From assembly GCA_017545325.1 (NCBI GenBank), contig JAFWOX010000126.1, forward strand, positions 1 to 40,313: 40,313 nt of DNA, given 5' to 3'. Each line of letters opens with the position of its first letter. Within the stretch, counting starts at the first letter, position 1. The notes under the pieces were generated by a model. It saw only the letters and a list, made by a program, of their open reading frames with translations, did no database searches and was not told the origin of the DNA. The position numbers and the translations under genes are program-made. The DNA comes from Oscillospiraceae bacterium (lineage in GTDB: Bacteria > Bacillota_A > Clostridia > Oscillospirales > Oscillospiraceae). This document shows, in pieces, positions 15,294 through 23,503 of the stretch.

Positions 15294-17441
15294 TTATTCC
15301 TTCACCTGCTTCATGCTCAGGGAAATGCGCTTCTTCTTTTCGTCCACCCCCAGGACCAGGACCTTCACCGTATCCCCCACGCTCACCACCTCGCTGGGAT
15401 GGCGTACGAAGCGGTCGCAGAGCTCGGAGATATGCACCAGGCCGTCCTGGTGGACGCCGATATCCACGAAGGCCCCGAAGTCGATCACGTTCCGCACGGT
15501 GCCGGTGAGCACCATGCCGGGCTGCAGATCCTTCAGCTCCAGGATATCCGTGCGGAAAATGGGCTTAGGCAGCTCCTCCCGGGGATCCCGGCCGGGCTTC
15601 ATCAGCTCCCTGACGATATCCCGCAGGGTGGGGACGCCCACGCCGCAGTCCTCCGCCGTCCGGGCTTCTCCCCGCTCCTTCAGCCGCCGGGGCAGCTCCC
15701 CGATACCTCCGGCCTTCACCTCTCCAAGGGAATAGCCGCAGAGCTCCAGCAGCCGCTCCGCCGCGGCGTAGCTCTCGGGGTGAACGGCGGTATTATCCAG
15801 CACCAGGGGGCTTTCCGGCACCCGGAGGAAGCCCGCGCACTGCTCATAGGCCTTGGGGCCCAGCTTCGGCACCTTCAGGAGCTGCTTCCGGGAGGTGAAG
15901 GCGCCGTTTTCCTCCCGATAGGCCACGATGTTCTTCGCCGTGGCCGCCGTGAGGCCGCTGACCCGGCGCAGAAGAGAGGGGGAGGCGGTGTTCAGGTCCG
16001 CCCCCACCGCGTTCACGCAGTCCTCCACCACGGCGTCCAGGCTCTCCTCCAGCCGCTTCTGGGGCATATCGTGCTGGTACTGCCCCACGCCGATGGCCTT
16101 GGGCTCGATCTTCACCAGCTCCGCCAGGGGATCCTGGAGCCGGCGGGCGATGGAAACGGCGGAGCGCAGGTTCACATCATACTGGGGAAATTCCTCCGCC
16201 GCCAGCTTGCTGGCGCTGTACACGCTGGCCCCGGCCTCACTCACCACCATGTAGCTCACCCCGGGGCAGCGGCGGAGCAGCTCCACCGTCATCTGCTCCG
16301 TCTCCCGGGAGGCGGTGCCGTTGCCGATGGCGATATGCTCCACCCCGTGCCGGGCGATGAGGGCGGCCAGGGTATCGATGCAGGCGGCCCGCTGCCGGTC
16401 CCCGTGGGTGGGATAGACCACGGCGGTATCCAGCACCTTCCCCGTGGGGTCCACCACCGCCACCTTGCAGCCCATGCGGTAGCCCGGATCCAGGCCCATG
16501 GTCACCTTTCCCTTCACCGGGGGCGCCATGAGCAGGGGCTTCAGATTCAGGGCAAAATTGCGGATCGCCCCCTCCGCAGCGGTCTCCGTCAGGGCCGCCC
16601 GGGTCTCCGTCTCCATGCCGGGCTGCAGCAGGCGGTCGTACCCGTCCGCGATGGCGGCGCGGAGGAAGGCTTCGCTCCGGGCCCCCGGCCTGACCATCCC
16701 CCGGGAGATCTCCTCCAGGGCCAGGTCCCGGTCCAGGGCCAGGGAGACCTTCAGGAAGCCCTCCTTCTCCCCCCGGTTCATGGCCAGGATCTGATGCCCC
16801 TGCAGCCGGGAAACGGGCTGGGAAAAATCGTAGTACAGCCGGTATACGCTGTCCTCCTCCTTCGCGGCGGCGGAGCGGAGGCTCCCCCGCTTCCGGATGG
16901 TCTCCCGCAGTCGCTTCCGGTTCTCCGGAGAATCGCTCACCTGCTCCGCCAGGATATCCGAAGCCCCGGCCAGGGCCTCCTCCGCCGTGGCGACGCCCTT
17001 CTCCCCGTCCACATAGGCCGCCGCCAGGGCGGCGGGGTCCTTCTGGGGCTGGAGCAGGATCGCCATGGCCAGGGGCTCCAGCCCCTTCTCCTTGGCGATG
17101 GAGGCCCGGGTGCGGCGCTTCGGGCGGTAGGGCCGGTACAGGTCCTCCAGGGCGGCCAGGGTATCCGCTTTGCGGATCTCCCCCTCCAGCTCCGGGGTGA
17201 GCTTCTCCTGCTCCCCGATGAGGCGGAGGATCTCCTCCCGCCGCTGCTCCAGGCTGCGGAGATAGCGCAGCCGCTCCTCCAGGGTCCGCAGGGCTTCGTC
17301 GTCCATGGCCCCGTGGGCCTCCTTGCGGTACCGGGCGATAAAGGGGATGGTGTTTCCCCCGTCCAGCAGGTCGATAACATTCTGCACCGCCTGGGCGGGC
17401 TGGTTCAGTTCCTGAGCGATGCGCAGCGTGATCCGGTCCAT
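15294..17441 (-). CDS. tex: Tex-family RNA-binding transcription accessory protein
   Basis: A 715-residue cytoplasmic protein with the full Tex layout: N-terminal helical domain (IPFIARYRKEAHGAMDDEAL, about 33-52; LEDLYRPYRPKRRTRASIA, about 97-115), a YqgF/RNase H-like domain (TMGLDPGYRMGCKVAVVDPT), helix-hairpin-helix repeats (SLLRRVSGLTAATAKNIV) and a C-terminal S1 domain (about 638-710, LTGTVRNVIDFGAFVDIGVH). Tex binds nucleic acid and affects transcription and ribosome function in many bacteria. Length is typical for the family. GGAGGAG precedes the ATG. It sits between a beta-lactamase-like hydrolase and the interrupted esterase on the same strand, with short gaps, but its housekeeping role is probably unrelated to theirs. 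Confidence 0.95.
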   Translation of the reverse strand: MDRITLRIAQELNQPAQAVQNVIDLLDGGNTIPFIARYRKEAHGAMDDEALRTLEERLRYLRSLEQRREEILRLIGEQEKLTPELEGEIRKADTLAALEDLYRPYRPKRRTRASIAKEKGLEPLAMAILLQPQKDPAALAAAYVDGEKGVATAEEALAGASDILAEQVSDSPENRKRLRETIRKRGSLRSAAAKEEDSVYRLYYDFSQPVSRLQGHQILAMNRGEKEGFLKVSLALDRDLALEEISRGMVRPGARSEAFLRAAIADGYDRLLQPGMETETRAALTETAAEGAIRNFALNLKPLLMAPPVKGKVTMGLDPGYRMGCKVAVVDPTGKVLDTAVVYPTHGDRQRAACIDTLAALIARHGVEHIAIGNGTASRETEQMTVELLRRCPGVSYMVVSEAGASVYSASKLAAEEFPQYDVNLRSAVSIARRLQDPLAELVKIEPKAIGVGQYQHDMPQKRLEESLDAVVEDCVNAVGADLNTASPSLLRRVSGLTAATAKNIVAYREENGAFTSRKQLLKVPKLGPKAYEQCAGFLRVPESPLVLDNTAVHPESYAAAERLLELCGYSLGEVKAGGIGELPRRLKERGEARTAEDCGVGVPTLRDIVRELMKPGRDPREELPKPIFRTDILELKDLQPGMVLTGTVRNVIDFGAFVDIGVHQDGLVHISELCDRFVRHPSEVVSVGDTVKVLVLGVDEKKKRISLSMKQVKE

Positions 17442-17464
17442 GGTCTCCTCCGATGATGATTATC

Positions 17465-17490
17465 CGGGGCTGCCGCAGTGGGCAGCCCCG
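17465..17490 (-). terminator. Hairpin after the beta-lactamase-like hydrolase
   Basis: CGGGGCTGCC (17465-17474) pairs perfectly with GGCAGCCCCG (17481-17490), 13 bases downstream of the hydrolase stop and just upstream of tex. The U-tract is absent, so it may only weaken read-through. Confidence 0.5.
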
Positions 17491-17503
17491 TGCGTTTTCC
17501 GGC

Positions 17504-18688
17504 TTACAGAAGGCCGTTGATCACCGCCCGCAGGCGGTCGTTATAGTATTTGCTGTCCGGCAGCATATCCTGGATCATGAAGGAGGCGGAGAGCCGCTCC
17601 TCCGGGTCGGCCATCATCCAGGCGCCGGCGGCCCCCTCCCAGCCGTATTCCCCCACGGAACCGCTGCACAGCCCCGAAACGGGATCCATGAGGGTGCGGA
17701 CGCCGTAGCCATAGCCATAGCCCTTCATCTCCGGCATAGCGGCGCGGAATTCCTCCAGCATCGCCTCGGACAGCAGGTTCTGGCGCATCATGGCCAGGGT
17801 CTTGCGGCCGATGAGCTTCTCCCCCTTCCAGGTGCCGCCGCAGGCCAGCATCCCGGAGAAGGCCCGGAGGTCCCGGAGGGTGGAGATGAGTCCCGCATCC
17901 GGCGCTTCGTAGGCGGCGCTCTCCCGATACATGCTGTCCAGCGGGTCCCCCAGCAGGTCGCCGCATTGGACCACGGTCCCGTCCGGCAGATGCCGGACGC
18001 ACTCCGCCATGCGCTCCCGCCAGCCGGGGAGGAAGCGGAAGCCCGTATCCTTCATGCCCAGGGGCTCGAAGATCCTCTCCCGCATGAAGCGGCTCAGGGG
18101 CATGCCGCTGGTGATCTCCACCACCGCCCCCATGATGCTGATGCCGTAGCCATACTGGAAATGGGCGCCGGGCTCGAAGAGCATGGGGATCCTCGCCAGG
18201 GCGCGGATCTCCTCATTCAGGCTGTAATCCGCCTGGAACTTGCTGCCCCCCAGGTCCTCATGGACCTCCTTCAGGCCCTTGGCGGTGGGACTGCCGTCAT
18301 AGGCATAGAAGCCCACGTTCATATTGAACAGGTGCCGCATGAGCATGGGAGTCTTGGAAGCCTCCACGCGCCAGGAGCCGTCGGGCTGCTTCACGCTCAC
18401 CTTCAGATCCTTGTACTCCGGGATATAGGCGGAGACGGGATCATCCATGAGGAACGCCCCCCGCTCATACTCCATCATGCCGCAGAGGGCCGAGAAGGCC
18501 TTGGTGATGGAGTGGATCCGGAAGAGGGTATCCGGCGTCAGGGGTCGGGTATGGGCCATATCCCGATACCCCAGGTAGTTTTCGTACAGGACCTCCTCCC
18601 CCCGGCATACGGAAAGGGCGGCTCCGGGCAGGCCTTTATCCTCCACATAGGACCGGAGCAGCCGGTCCAGATCTTTCGTCGTTGACAT
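17504..18688 (-). CDS. Serine hydrolase of the beta-lactamase / class C family
   Basis: A 394-residue enzyme of the Beta-lactamase (PF00144, esterase EstB/class C) family. The nucleophile motif is S-x-x-K as SITK (Ser60-Lys63) within FRIHSITKAF. A tyrosine motif appears in HFQYGYGISIMG, followed by the typical IFEPLGMKDTGF. A glycine-rich region near the C-terminus (SVGEYGWEGAAGAWM) corresponds to the K-T-G/H-x-G strand. The ATG at 18688 has GGAGG six bases upstream. No signal peptide is seen, so it should be cytoplasmic and is more likely an esterase or peptidase than an antibiotic-resistance enzyme. It follows the bicupin gene by 66 bases, with a hairpin between. Substrate unknown. Confidence 0.85.
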   Translation of the reverse strand: MSTTKDLDRLLRSYVEDKGLPGAALSVCRGEEVLYENYLGYRDMAHTRPLTPDTLFRIHSITKAFSALCGMMEYERGAFLMDDPVSAYIPEYKDLKVSVKQPDGSWRVEASKTPMLMRHLFNMNVGFYAYDGSPTAKGLKEVHEDLGGSKFQADYSLNEEIRALARIPMLFEPGAHFQYGYGISIMGAVVEITSGMPLSRFMRERIFEPLGMKDTGFRFLPGWRERMAECVRHLPDGTVVQCGDLLGDPLDSMYRESAAYEAPDAGLISTLRDLRAFSGMLACGGTWKGEKLIGRKTLAMMRQNLLSEAMLEEFRAAMPEMKGYGYGYGVRTLMDPVSGLCSGSVGEYGWEGAAGAWMMADPEERLSASFMIQDMLPDSKYYNDRLRAVINGLL

Positions 18689-18705
18689 TCTATCCTCCGG
18701 TTCAG

Positions 18706-18734
18706 CATGACCTCCGGCAGAGCCGGAGGTCATG
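18706..18734 (-). terminator. 13-bp hairpin between bicupin and hydrolase genes
   Basis: CATGACCTCCGGC (18706-18718) pairs perfectly with its complement at 18722-18734 around a three-base loop. It lies 20 bases after the bicupin stop codon and just before the hydrolase ribosome binding site; it may stabilise the upstream mRNA. Confidence 0.55.
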
Positions 18735-18754
18735 GCGTCATTCAGTCAGCTGGT

Positions 18755-20098
18755 TCAGTCCTCTTTCTTTTCCTCGGGCCGGCGCATCTGGGAGAAGCAC
18801 TTGCCGCAGATGTTGCAGCGCTTCTTGGGATTGTAGCGGCAGAAGCGGACGTTATCCCCCATGTAGTTGTAGGTATGCTCCCGGGCGAAGGGCATTTTGG
18901 CCTTCTGCTCATCCGTCAGCTGGATGCGGCTGCGGGTGATGGTGCCCCAGGTGCCGTCCATGAAGGCCGCCTGGAACAGGAGGGGCTTCTTCACGTTCCG
19001 GAACTTGATGGGGCAATGCCACACGTTGGCGGGCAGCCGGACCACGGTGGGCTTGGTGATGATCTTGGATTCCATATGGTCCGGATCATCGCCGATGGTC
19101 ATCTCCACCTCCGCGTCAAAATCGAAGATGTTCATGGGATTGGCGCCCATGAAGAAGATGTACTCCTCCGCGCCCTGGTGGAAATGGCAGTCCTCCATGT
19201 CGTTGGGGCCGGTGAAGATCTGGTAGCCGCAGTGCCAGGTAGCGCCCTCCATATAAGTCTCGCCCCGGAAATAGAACTGGGGAGAGGGACACCAGGGGCC
19301 CCACTGGGTCTTTTCCTTGGGGCAGGCCAGCACATTCTTGGCCACCTCGTCGCTGAGGGCGGGCTTGGGGGCCTTCAGCACCGTGGCGTCGGAATAGGGC
19401 TTGGACTTGTTGCCCTCGGTCACCACACACTCGGAGGAATCCGGAGCCTTCTCCGGATCATAGGCGCCGGTATCGGAATAGCTCTTCACCCCGTCCTCGT
19501 TCACCACGGTCCAGGGCACGAAGTCATAGGGCCTGGGGGGGATCTTGTCCTTATGGGAGAAGCAGTAGCCGCAATAGGTGCACTTCTTTTCGGGATCCAG
19601 CACGCAGCTGCGGATGTTCTCATCCCCCATGTACAGGTACTGCTTTTCGCCGGTATCCTTCCGCTGGACATACTTCACCAGGCCGCAGCGGCCGGATTTC
19701 ATCACCGCCTGGAAGAGGACGGGCTTGTCGATACGGACGAAATCCAGGGGGCTGTGCCACCAGCCCTTGGGCAGGCGGATGATGGTGGGCTCGGTGATGA
19801 CCACCTTCTCCATGGTGTCATAGGTGGGACCCATGTAGAAATGGACCTCCGCGTCCCAGGCGGAGAACACGTCCGGCAGCTGGGCCCCCAGGAAGACCAG
19901 ATACTCGTCCTCCCGGTGGAAATGGGGTTCGGTCTCCAGCCGGACGGGCTTCAGGAAGACCTGGAAGCCCAGGTTGATGCCCGCGCCGGGCATGTCGGTT
20001 TCGCCCCGGAAATAGGCCTGGGGGGACAGGATCCAGTCGCCCCAATGGGTCTCCTGGGGTACGAACTCATAGAACAGTTTTTCAAATTTTTCCTGCAT
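18755..20098 (-). CDS. Tandem bicupin protein with two Cys4 modules
   Basis: A 447-residue protein made of two homologous halves. Each half starts with a WG-x-W-x-x-SPQ-x-YFRGET segment, then a metal-type cupin (first: HFH at 59-61 with a following Glu, second His in GWWHSP; second: HFH in EDCHFHQGAEE and VWHCP). Each ends with YMGD and a cysteine module C-x7-C-x2-C-x2-C (Cys165/173/176/179 and Cys420/428/431/434). The cysteines could hold zinc or an Fe-S cluster. Cupins of this sort are isomerases, dioxygenases or sugar-binding proteins, but I do not recognise this combination. It lies 87 bases downstream of the solute-binding lipoprotein and upstream of a serine hydrolase, suggesting work on the same imported compound. 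Start supported by AAGGAG. Confidence 0.75.
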   Translation of the reverse strand: MQEKFEKLFYEFVPQETHWGDWILSPQAYFRGETDMPGAGINLGFQVFLKPVRLETEPHFHREDEYLVFLGAQLPDVFSAWDAEVHFYMGPTYDTMEKVVITEPTIIRLPKGWWHSPLDFVRIDKPVLFQAVMKSGRCGLVKYVQRKDTGEKQYLYMGDENIRSCVLDPEKKCTYCGYCFSHKDKIPPRPYDFVPWTVVNEDGVKSYSDTGAYDPEKAPDSSECVVTEGNKSKPYSDATVLKAPKPALSDEVAKNVLACPKEKTQWGPWCPSPQFYFRGETYMEGATWHCGYQIFTGPNDMEDCHFHQGAEEYIFFMGANPMNIFDFDAEVEMTIGDDPDHMESKIITKPTVVRLPANVWHCPIKFRNVKKPLLFQAAFMDGTWGTITRSRIQLTDEQKAKMPFAREHTYNYMGDNVRFCRYNPKKRCNICGKCFSQMRRPEEKKED

Positions 20099-20143
20099 GT
20101 TGCCGCTCCTTCCTGTATTTTCACATGTTGTTTTTTTCAGATG

Positions 20144-20176
20144 CGGCCCGGAGTCCGGCGGAGCGGGTTCGGGCCG
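20144..20176. repeat. Intergenic palindromic repeat, copy A
   Basis: CGGCCCG (20144-20150) pairs with CGGGCCG (20170-20176). The 31 bases 20149-20179 match 23469-23499 at 27 positions. Both copies lie just after minus-strand genes or between them, which fits a dispersed REP-like element. Confidence 0.5.
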
Positions 20177-20185
20177 AAGCGCTCA

Positions 20186-21976
20186 TCAGCCGGCCAGATA
20201 GGCTTCGTACGCCTCCTGATACACCGCCAGGACCTCGTCCACGCCGATGCCGTGCAGACCCGCGAGATAGGAATCCCACTCGCTCAGGGGCTTGGAGTTA
20301 TCCAGGAACGCCAGGTAGTTCTCCTGGAGATAGGTCTGGACGTCGGAGCCGTACTGGGCCAGGATATCATTCTGCTCATCGGTATAGGTCAGGCCGCTGG
20401 GGTAAACATAGTCGTCGTCATGGGGAGTGGAGCCCCAGTACACCACGTAGTCATGGGCGCCCTCGTTGCCGGGCACGTTCCACTGGGAATCCACATAGAG
20501 GCCGGGCTCCGAGAGGCTGTTCAGGGCGTAGATGCACATGACCATGGACCAGTGGACCTCATGATGGACGATGAAATCGGTGATGTAGATATTCCCCTCC
20601 TCGTCATAATCCCAGCTCAGGCCCTGGACGCCGTAGCCATAGAAGAAGGCGCCCTCGTCGCTGTACCGCCAGTCCAGCCAGGTGCAGGCCAGGGGGATAT
20701 TCTCGCAGTCGGCGGAGATGGAGGCGTTGCCGATATGCACCCGGCCCACCTTATAGCCCAGATGCAGGGTCTGGCTCTCCTCCAGCAGGGGCTTGGTGAG
20801 GGGCACCCAGCCCACGGTCTCCCCTTCGGGGATGACGGCGTTATGCTGGCTGATGGCTGTGGGCCAGCTGTTCACCACGTAGCCCATGGAGCCGTCGTCG
20901 ATCAGGGGATCGTAGTCCACGGTGCTGGTGAAGGAGGCCCAGTTCTTGCTGATGAGGCCCTCGTTGTACCACTGGTTCATCCGGGTCATCAGGGCCAGGT
21001 CGTTTTCCCCCATGTTGCTGAGGTACACCTTGCCGTCCTTCACATACTGGGTATTGATGCCGGAGCAGCGGAAATAGGTGTCATAGCCGACGAATTCGGT
21101 GCCGGGGTCCAGGGTGGACAGGAGGATCATGGGATCGGAGGCTCCCTCCTGGCTCATGAAGAAATAGAGCATATCATGGATATCGTCGAAGGTGCGGATA
21201 TCCTCATAGGTCTTGCCCATATGGGCCAGCCAGTCTCCCCGGGCGAAGGCGCCGGCGGTGAGCTCCAGGGCGTCCCGCAGCTCGTACACCGCCAGAACCA
21301 GATCCTTTTCCGTAAAGACCCGGCGCAGGGTATCCAGATCCTTGGGGTCCTTGGTGGCCTCGTACATATAGTTGGGCATGTACTCCCGGTAATCGTAGAT
21401 GTTCGCGAAGTACCCGTCCTCCACCACCGCGTTCCGGAACGCGCCGGTGTAGTAGGCGTTGGCGCCGCACATGATATCCAGCAGGGAGTCGGAAGCCAGG
21501 AGCACGGCGAAATTGGTCTGCCGGGCGGAAAGGGCCAGGGCTTCATACTCCACATGTACGCCGGTAAGCCGCTCCGCCTCCCGGGGGAATTCCATCTCCC
21601 CGTAGCCGCCCTCCCCCAGGACCTCGGGGGTCCAGCAGGCGGTCCACATGGTGAGGACCTCATCCGTGGTGCTCAGGGGCAGCTCATAGGCGTATTTTTC
21701 CGTGGCGATGCCGTCCGCATCCGCCTGGAATTTGCCCGAGGCGAAATGATAGGGGGATTCGGGGGTGGGCTCAGGCGTGGGCTCTGGAGCGGGCCCCGCG
21801 GTTTCCTCCGGCGCTTCGGTGGGAGCCGCCGTCTGCGCAGGCGCCTGGGTGGCGGGCGCCTGGGTCCCCTCCGGCGCCGGGCTGGGGGACGCCGCCGGGG
21901 GCGTGGCGGGACCGCAGCCCGCAAAGAGGGCCAGGAGCAGCAGCGCCGACAGGATGATTGCCGCCAAACGTTTCAT
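20186..21976 (-). CDS. Extracellular solute-binding lipoprotein, paralogue of 4049-5812
   Basis: A 596-residue lipoprotein with signal peptide and lipobox LFAGC (Cys21), followed by a long Ala/Pro/Thr/Glu linker to about residue 75, including a PEPTPEPTPE repeat. The ligand-binding region aligns with the lipoprotein at 4049-5812 (shared TNFAVLLAS, NIYDYREYMPNYMYEA, DWRYSDEGAFFYG-type motifs), so the two are paralogues with probably different ligands. It is first in a run with the bicupin and hydrolase, behind a strong promoter (22080-22107). No permease is nearby. AAAGGAG precedes the start. It likely delivers a solute to a distantly encoded ABC transporter. Confidence 0.85.
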   Translation of the reverse strand: MKRLAAIILSALLLLALFAGCGPATPPAASPSPAPEGTQAPATQAPAQTAAPTEAPEETAGPAPEPTPEPTPESPYHFASGKFQADADGIATEKYAYELPLSTTDEVLTMWTACWTPEVLGEGGYGEMEFPREAERLTGVHVEYEALALSARQTNFAVLLASDSLLDIMCGANAYYTGAFRNAVVEDGYFANIYDYREYMPNYMYEATKDPKDLDTLRRVFTEKDLVLAVYELRDALELTAGAFARGDWLAHMGKTYEDIRTFDDIHDMLYFFMSQEGASDPMILLSTLDPGTEFVGYDTYFRCSGINTQYVKDGKVYLSNMGENDLALMTRMNQWYNEGLISKNWASFTSTVDYDPLIDDGSMGYVVNSWPTAISQHNAVIPEGETVGWVPLTKPLLEESQTLHLGYKVGRVHIGNASISADCENIPLACTWLDWRYSDEGAFFYGYGVQGLSWDYDEEGNIYITDFIVHHEVHWSMVMCIYALNSLSEPGLYVDSQWNVPGNEGAHDYVVYWGSTPHDDDYVYPSGLTYTDEQNDILAQYGSDVQTYLQENYLAFLDNSKPLSEWDSYLAGLHGIGVDEVLAVYQEAYEAYLAG

Positions 21977-22079
21977 GTCTTTTCTCCTTTCTGTTTTTCT
22001 TATTCTATGCTCTTCTTTCCCGGATACGGCCTCCGCGCTTTAGGTACTTTGCACGAAAACCGTCTCGTTTCTTCCTCCA

Positions 22080-22107
22080 ATTATAGCACAGTTCTCCGGG
22101 GAGTCAA
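22080..22107 (-). promoter_or_regulatory. Strong promoter of the lipoprotein-bicupin-hydrolase genes
   Basis: Minus-strand TTGACT (22102-22107), 16-base spacer, consensus TATAAT (22080-22085). The leader to 21976 is about 95 bases. Confidence 0.8.
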
Positions 22108-22270
22108 CCGTTTGCCGGTCAGCCGGACACGGGATTCCTTCCGCCGCATTCGTCCCCAAACTGGCACAGATTTCCCGAAGTGTCATTGGTGTTTTTTTCT
22201 TGTTCATGATAGTATACTAAATGGATCAAATGGAAATGTTATGCCTGAAACCAAGGAAAGGAGGAATGAA

Positions 22271-22492
22271 ATGAAGTACGATTACGCGAAAATCTCCCCC
22301 GAGGACCTGGCGGAGCTGAACAAGCTCCAGGAGAAGCTCTCCGACGCGGACCGGCAGGTCGTTCTGCTGGCCGTGGAGAAGAAGTTTGAGATCGCCCAGC
22401 TGAGCCCCGAGGAGCTGGCGAAGATCAACGCGCTGGAGAAGGAGCTTTCCACCGGCGGCCGCGAGGTCATCCTGGTCGCCCTCTCCCGATAA
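22271..22492 (+). CDS. 73-residue protein built of two internal repeats
   Basis: A small acidic, probably helical protein. ATG 22271 has AGGAGG six bases upstream and opens MKYDYAKISPEDLAELN. The chain is an internal duplication: ISPEDLAELNKLQEKLSDAD followed by RQVVLLAVEKK, and LSPEELAKINALEKELSTGG followed by REVILVALSR. Each unit is about 33 residues, probably a helical hairpin. There are no cysteines, membrane segments or catalytic motifs. A TATACT (22213-22218) may serve as its -10 and a strong intrinsic terminator follows at 22531, so it is a monocistronic gene. I do not recognise the family; a protein-protein adaptor is possible. Confidence 0.75.
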   Translation: MKYDYAKISPEDLAELNKLQEKLSDADRQVVLLAVEKKFEIAQLSPEELAKINALEKELSTGGREVILVALSR

Positions 22493-22530
22493 CGACCGTG
22501 CGTCTGTAAGAGGAACGGTAATACGGCACA

Positions 22531-22566
22531 GCCTCCCGGATTGGATCACCGGGAGGCCGTTTTTTT
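22531..22566 (+). terminator. Rho-independent terminator of the 73-residue gene
   Basis: GCCTCCCGG (22531-22539) pairs with CCGGGAGGC (22549-22557), followed by seven T at 22560-22566. Confidence 0.9.
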
Positions 22567-22591
22567 CGTCAAAATGGACCTCACAGGCTTC

Positions 22592-22623
22592 GTTTTCCCG
22601 GTTACCGTAAGGGCCGGGAAAAC
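22592..22623. repeat. Intergenic 10-bp inverted repeat
   Basis: GTTTTCCCGG (22592-22601) and CCGGGAAAAC (22614-22623) are perfect complements. Function unknown; possibly a terminator for the minus-strand gene ending at 22770. Confidence 0.5.
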
Positions 22624-22650
22624 ACGCAGGTGTTCGGTCATTTTTCCTCT

Positions 22651-22678
22651 TCAAACCGAAGCAGCCGCTTCGGTTTGA
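22651..22678 (-). terminator. 12-bp hairpin downstream of the gene ending at 22770
   Basis: TCAAACCGAAGC (22651-22662) pairs perfectly with GCTTCGGTTTGA (22667-22678) around a four-base loop. On the minus strand it is followed by A-rich rather than T-rich sequence, so it may be a stabilising stem. Confidence 0.5.
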
Positions 22679-22769
22679 GTAAGAGATTGCGCTCCGCGAG
22701 CAGGTTTTTCGGGCGGAAATGATCCAACTTCTTTGTGTCTGCGGTCATGAGCCCTGAGAGGCCTGGCGG

Positions 22770-23444
22770 CTACCACCTGGAATAGCAGAACGTGATCTGG
22801 CAGGCTGATCGGTCGACCAGGCAATAGCCCTCTTCCCCATGGTTGGAAAAGCCTTCCCCGAACAGCTGAAACCGGAGGAGCTCCGAAACCCCTGGGCCCT
22901 GACGGTGCAGCTCATGCCAGGCTTCGTCGGACCCGCTCCATTCCGCGGCGGCCTGAAGCTGTCCGATCCTTTCCATGAGCCTATCCTCCGTCGTGCGGTA
23001 GGACAGCTCAAATACCTCTCCGCCCTGCAAAAACTGCGGCGTATAGCTGAACGCCGCATCCTGAGCGTCCTCCGGAATGCGGGCGGGGAAGCACGCGCGC
23101 ACCGCTTCGCTGCCGCCGATCTTTCCATAGGCCCGCTCATAGTATTTCGTGTCTGTAATCGTCGTCGCAGCGATCCGAAGGGACAGGAAGAACACATAGA
23201 CGAGGGAAAGCAGCAGGAACAGGATCGTCAGGCCTGCGGTGAGCGCCTCGGTCATGCGGGAGCTCAGCATGCCTTTCCGGGCGAGAACGCCGATTCCCCA
23301 CAGCACGAGGGCGGGCAGCAGAAGGACCGGGATCCGACCCCAGGGCGGCTGCACCGCAGCCGACAGGAAAACCGCCGCCAGCAGGAAGCAGACAAACGCA
23401 AGGCTTCCCATGACAAAGGGCAGCACGGCGTCTTTGCGCTCCAT
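22770..23444 (-). CDS. Hypothetical membrane-anchored protein
   Basis: A 224-residue protein with three hydrophobic segments in the N-terminal half (about residues 8-32, 36-54 and 68-92). A soluble C-terminal domain follows with no motif I recognise; it contains ATTITDTKYYERAYGKIGG and ends CYSRW. GGAGG lies eight bases before the ATG. It is 59 bases downstream of the 138-residue gene and probably in the same transcript, with a palindromic repeat (23469-23499) between. It ends at TAG, which shows that this genome uses amber codons as stops. A sensor or stress-related envelope function is possible, but nothing in the sequence decides it. Confidence 0.65.
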   Translation of the reverse strand: MERKDAVLPFVMGSLAFVCFLLAAVFLSAAVQPPWGRIPVLLLPALVLWGIGVLARKGMLSSRMTEALTAGLTILFLLLSLVYVFFLSLRIAATTITDTKYYERAYGKIGGSEAVRACFPARIPEDAQDAAFSYTPQFLQGGEVFELSYRTTEDRLMERIGQLQAAAEWSGSDEAWHELHRQGPGVSELLRFQLFGEGFSNHGEEGYCLVDRSACQITFCYSRW

Positions 23445-23468
23445 TCCTCGTTCCTCCCTCCTTCGCGC

Positions 23469-23499
23469 CGGAGCCCGGCGCAGCGGGTCCGGGGCGAAG
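23469..23499. repeat. Intergenic palindromic repeat, copy B
   Basis: Matches 20149-20179 at 27 of 31 positions. With flanks, CCTTCGC-type ends pair with GCGAAGG, so the copy can fold as a long imperfect hairpin between two minus-strand genes. Confidence 0.5.
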
Positions 23500-23503
23500 G
23501 ACT

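Noticed and set aside
13591..17456. Plus-strand open frames opposite the esterase and tex genes
   Set aside because: Antisense shadows of well-recognised genes.
18707..22492. Plus-strand open frame of 1261 codons
   Set aside because: It is antisense to the bicupin and lipoprotein genes, lacks family motifs and has the composition of a GC-rich shadow. Only its last 73 codons, behind a proper RBS, are a real gene.
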